Origin: Delphinapterus leucas
Lineage: Eukaryota > Chordata > Mammalia > Artiodactyla > Monodontidae
Reading direction: 5' to 3'
Assembly: GCF_002288925.2 (NCBI RefSeq)
Contig: NW_022098000.1
Coordinates: 21,053,142-21,117,141 of the forward strand
DNA: 64,000 bases
In this document: one piece after another, positions 40,701 to 53,872 of the stretch
Position numbering within the stretch: position 1 is the first letter of the stretch
Layout of the letters: each line of letters starts with the position of its first letter
Translations under genes and position numbers: made by a program
Notes under the pieces: generated by a model
What the model saw: only the letters and a program-made list of their open reading frames with translations
The model's database searches: none
Told to the model about the DNA's origin: nothing

Positions 40701-43700
40701 AAGGGAAATGGTACCTGAATACGTCTGGTACAAGAAAAGGTCCTGCTTAGCACTGACCAGCCATGCATCCTTGTGTACAATTGACCTTCAAAAAGACAAA
40801 ATTGTGTTTTGGATGAAAACTGCATCTGGGCTTACATTTTTTAAACTGATTGCCTGAAAGGAAAATCACTAACTTTAGTGATCTTTAAAGCTGTTCCAAT
40901 ACCAGCTCCCTTTGATGACTAGAGAATACCAATGGGGCAAAGTTTGTTTTCTGATCTAGAAAATTATATGGGAATAATAATACTTACTTTACAGAGTGTG
41001 ACTAGCATTAAATGGAATAATGAACGTGAAAGGACCTGGTATGGAGCTGGCCTGTGGAAGATACTCAATAGATACTGTTTTAGTCCTTCCTAAAAGAGAG
41101 ACAGCGACAGAGAGAAACAAAGAGCAAATCTCTCTACTTTGGGCTGTGTCACTATCTTCACAATGAAATTAATATCAGCTAGACAATGCCCTTTTCAGGA
41201 AAACACTGACAAAGTACATAGTGTCAGAACATGAGGCAAGCAGAAATCCAGAATCCTAATAGAGCTCTCCAAAGCGCTATGAAATTTGGACACTTTCCAT
41301 CTTGAAGAAGGCATTTCCCGGAATGATACAAAGCATTTTATGGAACTGTACTGTTTTAAATTTCCAGTATTATGAAATTATTTAAGAAGTAATTCCCCAA
41401 ATTCTGTACCATTATCACACTGAAACATTTACATTGCTTCAGGACGAGTGCATAGGACACAATTATATTCACCCAGGTAAAAACAAAAAATCAAGTGGGT
41501 ACGTGGGGTTTTATTACACTACTCTATTTGGGTACGTTTAAAATTCTCCATTATAAAAGGTTAAAGAAGCTAAGCAAGACAAAAGAGTAGATAGTGTAAG
41601 ATAAAGATAAATCTGCTTCCTCCCAGTTACTTACTTTCCTTTGTTAAATACTGAGAAACTAACATTCTGGGAGCCTGTAACAAAAAGAAACAGACATTAA
41701 TACAGGAACCCGCACGAACTGCCTGGACTAGGTCACTGCTACCATAAACCCAAGGACTCTGGCGATCACCAAGGTACCACCCACACCTTAATCTCTTTAA
41801 CAGTGCCCAAAATAAACACGTTCCAGACTCACACCATCAGCGATGGTGACTTCTAACCACAAAAGGATAAATGTAGAAGCACAGAGCAGGGAAGAGCAGG
41901 CTTGGAGTTACACCAAGCATGATAAATCCTGCCCCACTGGTTACTAGGTTCAACTTTCTCACCTGTAAAACAAAAACAATTCCACCAGCCTCCAGGTTTA
42001 TACATGAGGATTACTTTAGTTTATATTTAAGTTGCTTCATATAGTGTCTCTCAGGGAGTTCTCAGCAAATGGCAGTTATTATTATCATCCTCAGGAGAAC
42101 CAATTCTTTTTTTTTTTTATCTTTATTGGAGTATAATTGCTTTACAATGTTGTGTTAGTTTCTGCTGTATAACAAAGTGAATCAGCTATATGTATACATA
42201 TATCCCCATATCCCCTCCCACTTGAGCCTCCCTCCCACCCTCCCTATCCCACCCCTCTAGGTGGTCACAAAGCATTGAGCTGATCTCCCTGTGCTGTGCA
42301 GCAGCTTCCCACTAGCTATTTATTTTACATTTGGTAGTGTATATATGTCCGTGCTACTCTCTCACTTTGTCCCAGCTTCCGCTTCACCCGTGTCCTCAAG
42401 TCCGTTCTCTACGTCTGTGTCTTTATTCCTGCCCTGCCACTAGGTTCACCAGTACCGTCTTTTTTAGATTACATATACGTGCGTTAGCATACGGCATTTG
42501 TTTTTCTCTTTCTTAACTTACTTCACTCTGTATGACAGACTCTAGGTCCATCCACCTCACTACAAATAACTCAATTTCGTTCATTTTTGTGGCTGAGTAG
42601 TATTCCGTTGTATATATGTGCCACATCTTCTTTATCCATTCGTCTGTTGATGGGCATTTAGGTTGCTTCCATGTCCTGGCTATTGTAAACAGAGCTGCAA
42701 TGAACATTGTGGTACATGACTCTTTTTGAATTATGGTTTTCTCAGGGTATATGCCCAGTAGTGGGATTGCTGGGTCATATGGTAGTTCTATTTTTAGTTT
42801 TTTAAGGAACCTCCATACTGTTCTCCATAGTGGCTGTATCAATTTACACTCCCACCAACAGTGGGACAGTGCAGGAGGGTTCCCTTTTAGGAGAACCAAT
42901 ACTTGAAATCGTTTTTTTCCAACACAGAGAAAGACTTTAAAATTCTGTTACTTCTCACACTGACCAATGTAGTTGCCTTCCACACGGCACTGCAGAGTCC
43001 CAAGACCATGGTCTTCCTGAATAGGATAGCTAGGGAAAGAACCGAAAAAGGTGAGAGGTAAGAATCACCAGACAATTCAGTTCAGAAGCTCTGGCTCTTT
43101 AGCCAGGAAAGAAAATAAATAAATAAAATAAAATAAAATAAAGCACAACTGTAACTAGAGTTATCATCAATACCAGTCAAACACACAAAATTTTGTCTAC
43201 TCCTAATCTCCACTGGGTCCTTTCTTTCCAAAATCTATTTTATACAAGGACAGCAAGATCCTTATCCCCCCAAAAAAGTCTATTAGCAAGTGTAAACTGA
43301 AACAGGACAATTCTGAGCAAATGTAAGAAACCACATTATAGAATTTGGCTCTACTAAACGCTAGTCCTGAAAGCTAAGCCATAGGGTATAGAAGGTTAAT
43401 CCACTCAGTCCAGAGGGAAGTGAAAATCCAGCAAAATGTTGGTTATCTGAACTACAAGCACATAGACACTCATTTTCTAAATTTTCCTTGTAATAAATAA
43501 ACAACTGAATATTGAAAAGTTAGCTGTTTTCTCTCTGGCTAGTCGTTACAGTATAGTGGTTAAGAGGATGAGCTTTGGAGGCTAGTTACTGGGCCCAGGT
43601 TGAAACCCGAGCTCTGCCACTTGCTCTTTGTGAGACACTGGACAAGTTACTTAACCTCTCTGTGCCTTGGTTTCCTCATCCGTAAAGTGAGACTAATAAC

Positions 43701-46700
43701 CGTATGTACTCACAAGGTTATTATCTGCCTTAACTGTGAAACCGTTAGTGCAGTAAGCACTTAGTAAGTATCAGCTATTTGTTTTCAAGAAAGCTTTCAG
43801 AACCCACTTCAAGTTGCATTGTGAATCAATTACTGTGTCTTTTCCAGGGAGTCTAAAGATGAGGCAGTCAACAGTTATGGGTGATTTATATTAAAAATAG
43901 ATGTGTGTGTGTGTGTGTGTGTGTGTTATGCCCATGTGGGAGAACCTAAAAGCATACATGCTGGCAAGAAAGGCACTCACCGGCATCCTGTCTGTCTGTT
44001 TACAAGAGAACAAGGAGTGACCCATTTGTCTCCCTGAGCTTCCAACATCAATGGGCTGGATACAAAATAGAAACAAGAGACACAAGTCAAGAGTGAATGC
44101 TCTCAACAAACATTCTTGGAAAAACCCAGAGGAAACACTGTTATGGACATTCATCTCTGAACTTATGGGGCATTAATGCAGGTGACTGGGGACTGTCCCC
44201 CAAGGAGATGCTAAATCAGACCCTCAGCCCAAGAGCAGGGTGCATAACACTGGTCTGTGGCCCACACTTTCACACCACAGAGGGAGCACTTCCCCTTTCC
44301 TGAAAAATCTTCATCATCTCCTTGGCTATACTGGGTTCACACAGAGCCATGGAGGAGTTCCTGTCTTTGTTCCCCCTTGCAAAGGCTGTATCCCAGACCA
44401 AGGCTGTGATGGGACCAAGTCCCGGGAGGGCTTCCCTCCACAGAAAGAGTAATTTCCGTTCAAGACAAGTTGACCATTAGAGTAAGTCCCTTACATACGA
44501 ATGAGTTCCTTTCCAAGGGCGCATCCGTAAGTCCAATTTGTTCTTAAATCCAACAAAGTTAGCCTAGGTACCCAACTAACACAATCAGCTGTATAGTACC
44601 GTACTATAATAGGTTTATAATACTTTTCACACAAACAATACATAAAAAACAAACACAAAAAATAAAGAAAATGTTTTTAATCTTACAATACAGTACCTTG
44701 AAAAGTACAGTAGTCTAGTACAACAGCTGGCATCCAGGGGCTGGCATCGAGTGAACAGGCAAGAAGAGTTACGGACTGGAGGAAGGAGAGGAGGTGGGAG
44801 ATGGTAGAGCTGAAGGATTGTCAGCAATAGGAGATGGAGGGCAAGCTGCAATTTCACTCATGCCTGACGTTGATGGCACAGGTTCTGGTTCCTTGCTAGA
44901 ACCAGATGCACGTTCACATCTTTGAAAGTTCACAACTTGAAGGTTCATATGTAGGGGATTTACTGTATTTTTTTTTTTTTTTTTTGGCTTCACCATGTGG
45001 CTTACAGGATCTTAGTTCCCCATCCAGGGATCCAACCGGGGCCACAGCAGTGGAAGTGCTAAGTCCTAACAACTGGACCACCGGGGAATACCCTGGCCAT
45101 TATTTTATTACAGAAATGTATATCCTGAAAGTTTGCCAAATCACGTTCTTTTCAACCAGAACAGAATCAAAGGTTTGGAGCAGAACATGAGGATCCCCCC
45201 ATTCTGTCCAAGGGGTGGAGGAAATATTAGACACAGAATGTAGCATCTCTCAACAGAGCATCTAATGAAGCTGTGGTCCTTCTACCCTATAAATCCTCAT
45301 TATAATTGCTTCATACGTTGAGTAACCACAATTCCTTCCCACAAACACCTCAGCTTCAACACCTTCCATCCTGTCCCCCCCTTTCCCTGGCAAGGATGAT
45401 TTACTAGTACCACTTTGCACTTTAAAAGTCTCCAATGAAAAAAGTCATGTTGGCATCCTACTCATTCCCAGAAAACATTAAAAACTCAATGGCTTTCACA
45501 AATAACATATGATGTCACTCATATGTGGAATCTAAAATATGACACAAGTGAACTTATCTACAAAACAGAAACAGACTCACAGACATAAATAACAGACCTG
45601 TGGTTGCCAAAGGGGAGGAGAGGTAGGAGAGGGAAGGATTGGGAGTTTGGGATTAGCAGAATCACTTTGCTGCACAGCAGAAATTAACACAATATTGTAA
45701 ATCAACTATACTTCAATAAAATAAATCTTAAAAATAACTCAATGGCTTTCAGTACCTCTTCCACATTTTCCTCTGATCACACCAACAGAAATTCTATATA
45801 CACAAATGTATAACAAACAAGGATGTTATAGTGGTCTTTTGAGTTCACACATCGTTATAAAGAATTTATTTCAGCCTGAGAAACAAGAGGGAGAAGGGGA
45901 AGAATCAAGAAAGAAAATCCACAGATGCAATTACAGTACAACTCACACTGCGCCCAGAGTGACTAGTTGTCAGTAAATAAATGGACCAACTTAACCGACC
46001 AGTCTCAATTACATTAACCAAGTTTGTTGAAGCCCAGCTCACGAGGGACTGTAAACTGCAAAGAGGAAAAGAGGAATTCCATGCCAGCTGCTTACAATTT
46101 ATCGTTATCGGGGAAGCTGGTCTCAGGAATCAATCCAGCATATCTGTAACTAGTTGAACACAGAAACAAGCACACGCTTACCTATGAATGTACTCGGCAT
46201 CAAAATCAAAGGTTTCCGACCTTCCGGTGATAATCCAGCCATACACATGTATAAGGTTTCCTGTTTGAAAAAGATGCTTTTCAATTAATCTACTTAGCTC
46301 ACACTCTAAATATATAACGTAAACTGTATTTCTCTTTTGTTACCTCTACTCAAAATGGCCAAGCCAGTCATGACTCAGAATATTAATACATTTTTATAAA
46401 CTGTACAACAGGAAAGGATCACCAAGTATAATCCATTCATCGATATTAAATATCAAAGAGGCAAAAATAATGAATCATTGCCACTGTGGACTTATTCATG
46501 TATGTATGGAGCACAGAAGGAATATCAGGGCTTCTTCACAGTCCCAGGAAGGGAGGCAGGGAGGGGCCCATTTAAACACACTGCCTTGTTCCACTCTCTT
46601 GGCTGTGTGTAGACCATCCACCCACATGGGATTTAACAATAATATTCTTTGGGGGTGCTCCATGCTTCATGAGACTTTCCTCTGGACACATACGATAAGA

Positions 46701-49700
46701 GGAAGCTCGTATCACACAATCTGGATAGATATTCAAAGATACTAAACTTCTTTCTGTATCTCAGAGTACAAAAGATGAATGTCATGGATGAATCAAACGG
46801 ACAGGAAGTCAGAAAGAAGGGCACGAGAGAGCAGCAGAGTTATGGCTTAAAGGATGGGCTACTGCACATGCAATTAATTCAACAAATATGCTCATGTTCA
46901 AAGATCAGGCAAAATGGGCATCCAAAGACGGTTGGCGTCTGCCTTGTCCACTGATAAATGGATGACTTCCACTGCTGGGTCTCCTCTATGCAATGTGTAG
47001 GGATTCCCATTGGGTAGCAAGTTTTTCCTTGATACTCACCTCTTTTGAGTTCATAAAAATGGGGGTGCAGGCATCAACAACCCCCTTTCGTCAAGGGGAA
47101 CTCTCAGCATTACCCCCACCTTCTCTGCTCAGAGGATCTGGGAAAGAAATCTAGAGTAGCCCCTTCTCAGAAAGAGTTTGGGGCCCATACCTGATGCTAC
47201 ATGAGCTGCTTTCCTCCAGAGTTGAAAAACACCTAAATTCAGTTCCACGGAAATGCCAAAGCAAGGTTTTAAGCAAACACACCAGAGCAAGTTAAAGTTC
47301 ACCACTCAACCCCACAACGTGGAAGTGTGTGCCTTCCAAATAATGACGGAATTTAACCATCAAGGCTCTTCCAGCATCACAACACTGAGAGGTAAGAGAG
47401 GTGTTGGTTAACGAGGCAAAACCTCACAAATAAAAGAGAAGAGAGCATCTCTGGGGCTCATGAGGTCCCTGAATTCAGAGGACTTTGGGTCTCTTCACGG
47501 CTACACTTCAGGCCACGAAAGAACATGAGCAAGAAGTAATGCTTCCCTACATACTGTGCATGTGTTTTATTAATAGGAAGTGACTTTGATCAGCAGTCAT
47601 TGGATGACTGGCCCTAAGACAGTGGAAACCTTCCAGGAAGTATGGCGGACCCTTGACCAAAGAGTGGGTAGAAAGAGAGGAAATTCAGTGACTTAGACAA
47701 AGGTTGTGGAACTGGCAGAAGCCCAGAGTCTGAAGGTCTCGGCTACTGTTGCCAGCCAGCAAAGTAATTCTTCATTTTACTAGGGCTAACCGATGGACTT
47801 CCTGGCTTTGGCAGGCATGATTTCTACAACTGATGGGCACAATTTTACAAACGAATAACGGGTTATAGAAACTAGGAATTCCTGGGAGTTTTTGTTTTGT
47901 TTCTCAACAAAGAAGCCCAATAAACAGCAGGTGACAAATGGCTAAGCCAGACCGTGTGCTGGGCGGGGAGGGGGGACCCCGCGTCACAGTGGAGGCCTGT
48001 TAACCGCATATGGGAATTCAGCGGCTCACAAAACAGCTCTCCTGTCTCTGCCACCTCCCCCATTTCCCTGCCTGCTACTCTGGGCAGGCTTCCCAAAGGA
48101 GGTGAGACTAATCGTCTGGCAAGAGATTTCAAAGATGCAGCCGTGTGGATCCTGCCCGAGGGATCACTCCAACCAGCTCAGTCACCAATCGTTCTCCCTG
48201 AAAGTGGAGGAGACAGTGTGCAGAACTCAAACTGGGCGGGAGAAAGGGGCTTGACAGATCTGGGCGCCAGCTGATGCCCCATGTCACATCTCTCACGGCG
48301 GGCTTTCCTCCTCAACCCTCACCCTCACAAGGTTTCTGCCATCCGAACGGGAGTTTTCTAACAACACCAGAGCAGTGGGGGGGACAAAATGACGGCGTGT
48401 GACTTTCACAGACCACAGCTCTTTTTAGTAAAACATGATCACGTCTTGATTATTCAGATGAATGGAAAGGAACAGATCTGTGAATAACAGGCCTTAATAA
48501 GACAAGGCCGAATTCATACTCTTCAGGATGTAATTTAAATACACACATACATCATCTGTGTCTATTCACACACACACACCAAAAGTACAGACACTTTTCA
48601 GTGACTCAGATATTCATTTTGACATTCTTGAACCGTTCGAAACAACTAGATCAGTTTATGCATTGAGATGCAACCACATGGAAAAATTGAGCAACTTGTA
48701 TTCCCATACTTATACCATCTGAAAACCCTGAACAAATAAAACCTGAAAGTGATGTAGGAATTTGTCAAGAATCAGACAGCATTATTGTGATTATGCAAAT
48801 TATATGTGATCCCAGCTCTGTTTACTACTTAGTTTTAAGGCGGGCTTGGCAGGTCCTGAACCTGTTTCTTAGTTGCAATTCCTTCTTTTACAACCACCCT
48901 CCCAGCGTTCTCTCTCTTCTTTTCTAGCCTCCTAGTCTCTGCGTGTAAGTGTGCTCTCTAACTCATAAACCCCCAGGATCAGGACCAGGGTTAATGGCCT
49001 TCCAAGTGGTACCCAACTTGGCTCAACACAAAATAAAATGTAAGGTATATGGGCCCACTCTGGATTCTGACTGTCTGTGTTCAAATCTCAGCTGTACCAC
49101 TCATTACGACTTTAGGCAAATAACTTAACCTTTTGGTACCTCATTTCCTCACCTCCAAAATGGAAATAATAATAGTTCCTATATCATCAGGTGTTGTGAA
49201 GATCTAATGAGATAATATAATAATAAAGCTTAGAACAGAACCTGACTCCCAGGAAGGGTCAATAAAGGTTATTATGTGGATGATTATAAAGTTAGGAGTG
49301 ATGATGATATCTATATTCTCCATTCTCCAGCAACGTCTGGTTTGATTTCGCTGGCCTCTTTTTCTTTTCATGTTAAGATTCCTTTGGTTATCAGTGAAGT
49401 AATAGAGCAAAAGTGCCGAGAGGTGAAACCAAACCAGGTGAAAAATAAACCAGAGATTGACACTTATTTTCAAAACAGCATCAGAGAAGCAGTTAAAATT
49501 TCCTATTTATAGAAACCATCCACCTGGGTAGAAGAGTTTGCAATAAGCTTCAGCAAAGGGATTTCTATTTATTGCTATCTTAATAGGAGATTTCTTACCT
49601 GGCACTCCACTTGGTGGATTAACTTGGTAAACGATGGGTGTCTGTGCCCTGGAAAACTGTTTAGAAAATGTTATCACAGTGAGCATTTCATTAGAACATC

Positions 49701-52700
49701 ACAGCCACATACACAGGAAGTCTAAGTCATTCTGCACAGAGCATTCATCTAAGGCAGCAAGTGGCTACATTTCCTCAAATCACCTTACATCTATCTCCTT
49801 TCATCTTCAAGATATTTCTGTGAAGCACAGATAACAGACATTGTTATAGTTCTTCCATAGATGAGGTCAAGGGAATCTGATCAAGGGCATTTGTCTTCCC
49901 TGCACCATATCCCTCACACCTGGGCAAGTCCGTTTCTACTTGCTCACCTGCCATACCAGGAACATGTTTTACCAAAGGAAAGGTAGGCAGGCCATGCTTT
50001 AAAATACCAACCTTCTAATTCCATTATTGCAACTTGATATCTTGGGGTCTTGAAGGTTTTTTTTAATTTTTCTAGACGATAGTTTGCTTATTTAGATAAA
50101 AAGGATTGCAAATTAAATTATTATCAGCCAGCACCTTGGTAGGGATTAGCAAGCTACAAAAAATTGGAAGTTGGAGAGGTACACAAGGGAAGTTTGTTTG
50201 GGAAAATGGAAGGTGCCTGTTGGGAGGAAAATGATTCAAAGGATGCAAGGAATGAGAGGCAACATTACTCTCCAAGAAGAAAACCAGCATTGATTGGAGA
50301 GGCAGGAGCCTGGAGAAGCCTGGTCCTGGCACTCAAGTCACCCTATGATGCCCTCACCCCCTGAAGCACATCAACTGCTAACTATAAGCTCCAGAAAGGC
50401 AGGGGCAATGCCTGGCTGAGTCACTGGTTGTATCCCTGGGCACAGCCTGGTATGTAAAAGACATTCACATTTTTGTGAATGAATGGAGTGGCCCCATCCG
50501 AGATGACTGATACACTGCCTGGAAGCAGAGGAGAGAAGGAGACAATTCCGGGAACTCCATCTCACCTATAGGCCTCTGGGTTAGTTCCAGATTAGAGCAT
50601 TTCACAGTCAGGGCCAGCATGAAAAAAGAGAGAATCGTAAGGATGGACTGCCCTGGCCAAGGTTTGAGCCATGGCCTAATGACTCACCCAGGAAGAGACC
50701 TGGTCTCCCCTTCCTGCTACCTTCACCCCTATCCTACTCTAGATGCCTAGACCACCTTCACTCCCCTAACCTACTGTACCTCCCATTTGCAAAACAAAGA
50801 CAGCAAATTGTTTTGCTTGGTGTGCTTCCAGCACCCCAGGAGTCCACCTTCCCAGGGAGAAGAGCAATAAAGAATAACTCTGGTGTTAATCAACAACCCT
50901 CATCAGACATGGAGAATCAACAGACATTTTAACAAAGCTGATGCTGGCTTGGCAAGTGCAGGTTTTATGTATTGATTCACATGGTTGTACAGTCTGTCAT
51001 CAAGGCTTGTTTCCTCCCTTCCTAACAGAAAGGGTTAGAAAAGAGTTCACAGAAAATATGTACAGTTAGGAGGTCAAAATAAGAATGCTGTGACCTCACA
51101 GTTTGGGAGCTGGCTCCGATCTCACTGAAGGATAAAGATTAATGCAGCTACACACACACCTGCCAAACGTACACTACACCCCTCCCAGCCTCCTCCTGCA
51201 CCCAGACCTTCAACTCCCACTGGGATGCCCTTCATACCATTGTCATTCCCACTGGAACTTTATCATAGGAGCTTCATGATACAGAACAGTGGTTACTGCC
51301 CATCTTCCAGATGTTAGAAACTGAGGCAGACAGAACAACTGAATCCAAACCACACAAGGAAACACACCTCTCGATTTCCAATTTAAAATACAAGGTCTAA
51401 AATACCATATGCTAACACATGTACATTTGGAATCTAAAAAAAAATGGATTTAAAGAACCTAGGGGCAGGACAGGAATAAAGACGCAGACATAGAGAATGG
51501 ACTTGAGGACACGGGGAGGGGGAAGGGTAAGCTGGGACGAAGTGAGAGAGTGACATGGACATTTATACACTACCAAATGTAAAATAGCTAGCTAGTGGGA
51601 AGCAGCTGCATCACACGGGGAGATCAGCTCGGTGCTTTGTGACCACCTAGAGGGGTGGGNNNNNNNNNNNNNNNNNNNNNNNNNNNNNNNNNNNNNNNNN
51701 NNNNNNNNNNNNNNNNNNNNNNNNNNNNNNNNNNNNNNNNNNNNNNNNNNNNNNNNNNNCATGGGGAGGGGGAAGGGTAAGCTGGGACGAAGTGAGAGAG
51801 TGACATGGACATTTATACACTACCAAATGTAAAATAGCTAGCTAGTGGGAAGCAGCTGCATCACACGGGGAGATCAGCTCGGTGCTTTGTGACCACCTAG
51901 AGGGGTGGGATAGGGAGGGTGGGAGGGAGATGCAAGAGGGAGGAGATATGGGGATATATGTACATGTATAGCTGATTCACTCTGTTATACAGCAGAAACT
52001 AACTCACCATTGTAAAGCAATTATACTCCAATAAAGATGTTAAAAAAGAAAAAAAATCCAGGTCTATCCTTCAGGCTGAGAGCCTTCCACCAGAAGTGCA
52101 GGGGAAATAAGGCGACTCCTGCATCACTCCCTCCCAGGTCCTCAGAGAGTGGCAGGGCAGGCTCAGAGTGAAACCTCAAAAAAGGCTTCACTTGTGAATC
52201 TCTCTGAGCTGACACAATATAAAATGGCACTTTTCTAAGAGAAACAGGTCTCTGGTCACCCACGAAGCTAGAGACATGACAAAGTGAAAAATTAACGAGC
52301 TTCCAAATCCAGCTTCCTGCATGCTGATCCCTGAGCCCGAATGGGGTCAGCAGCAGCAAGGTGGGGGGAGCAGAAAAGCAAAGGATGAGAATGATAAAGC
52401 CGCAGCTACCAGCTGCTTGATAAACCTTCTGTGAGTTGTTCAAACTCGTCAGTGCCTGCAGCAGGCTCTTTGGAGTGGACTGGAGAGGTGGAATTAATTT
52501 TTAATACATATGGTTCCCCCAGCCCCAGTCCCCAAACAAAGAGAGACACTGGGTTTCCTTCAGCTCAGAATGCCTCTCATTAACTGCATCCCCTGGTGAT
52601 TTTTCATCAATTCACCAAGCTAGTGGAACCACCGGAGGACTTGCTTTCTTTTATGTGCAATTTTAGGAAGTGTTTCTCTTCTTTCCCCTCTCTCTCCTTA

Positions 52701-53837
52701 CCCGTCTTTTAATAAGTAGGAAAACTATTATCTGGGGTGAAAGGACATCAAAACCAAAAACAGCACAGTGATTAAGGACCATGCTCAGCCGTCTCTCTTC
52801 TGTTTTATTCACTGATACAATGTAGAGGTGCTGGTGTGGGTCTTAACAAAAAAGAATTTTTTTTTTCTTTCTGCCGCATACGTGCAAAAGCAAAATTCTG
52901 GAAAACAAGATTCTCTTGGAGTAAGAAACAAGTTGTTAAATGTGATTTGATGGCAAATTCTAAAGATGAATTGCCTATGTAAAATGTGGATCGTATGAGA
53001 GATGAATTTAGAAGATGAAGTCTTGTTGTAAAAGAGCATTGATTAATAACTAAATTGTGTTATTAGGAACTGCTCTTAAACAGAGGCTCCCTGGGGCAAG
53101 TACAACCCTGCCAAACTGCTGCATTTTATGGAAAGTCTAGAACCTATGCTTTCAGAGAGCATTTTAGTGTAAAACCAATCTGAAATGGACAGTAGACTCA
53201 ACAACATAAAACAAAGCCCCAACATAAAATTAATGCATCTAGAAGCTCTAAAATAAGCAGGCATCGACTCATAAACTCTCTCTATCTGCTTGCTTTTTGC
53301 TCTCTCTGAGCTCGAAGGAGAATTCCAACAGCACATGCCCTTTCGGTCTAGGGTTGGAAGAAGCAGCAGAAATCAACCGTTAAGCAGAGAGGAAGGTGGA
53401 ACTTGGGTCCCTGAGTCCCTTCACCATTCTTACACTCCAGATGATCTCAGCTGTAAAATGAAACACGGATGCACAATGGTAATCTTTGTGGCTCCTCTAT
53501 GGGCTTCAGTATAAGTGAGGATTTAGATGCAGGCTCCAATCCTGGTTCTGCAATTTACAAACTAGATGACATGGACAAATTATTTAATCTCCCTGAGCCC
53601 CAAGTTGCTCATCCGTAAAAGCAGGATAATAAAAAGCTACCCCATAGGGCTTCCCTGGTGGCGCAGTGGTTGAGAGTCCGCCTGCCGATGCAGGGGACAT
53701 GGGTTCGTGCCCCGGTCCGGGAAGATCCCACATGCCGCGGAGCGGCTGGGCCCGTGAGCCATGGCCGCTGAGCCTGCGCGTCTGGAGCCTGTGCTCCGCA
53801 AACGGGAGAGGCCACAACAGTGAGAGGCTCGCGTAAC

Positions 53838-53872
<35 letters not shown>

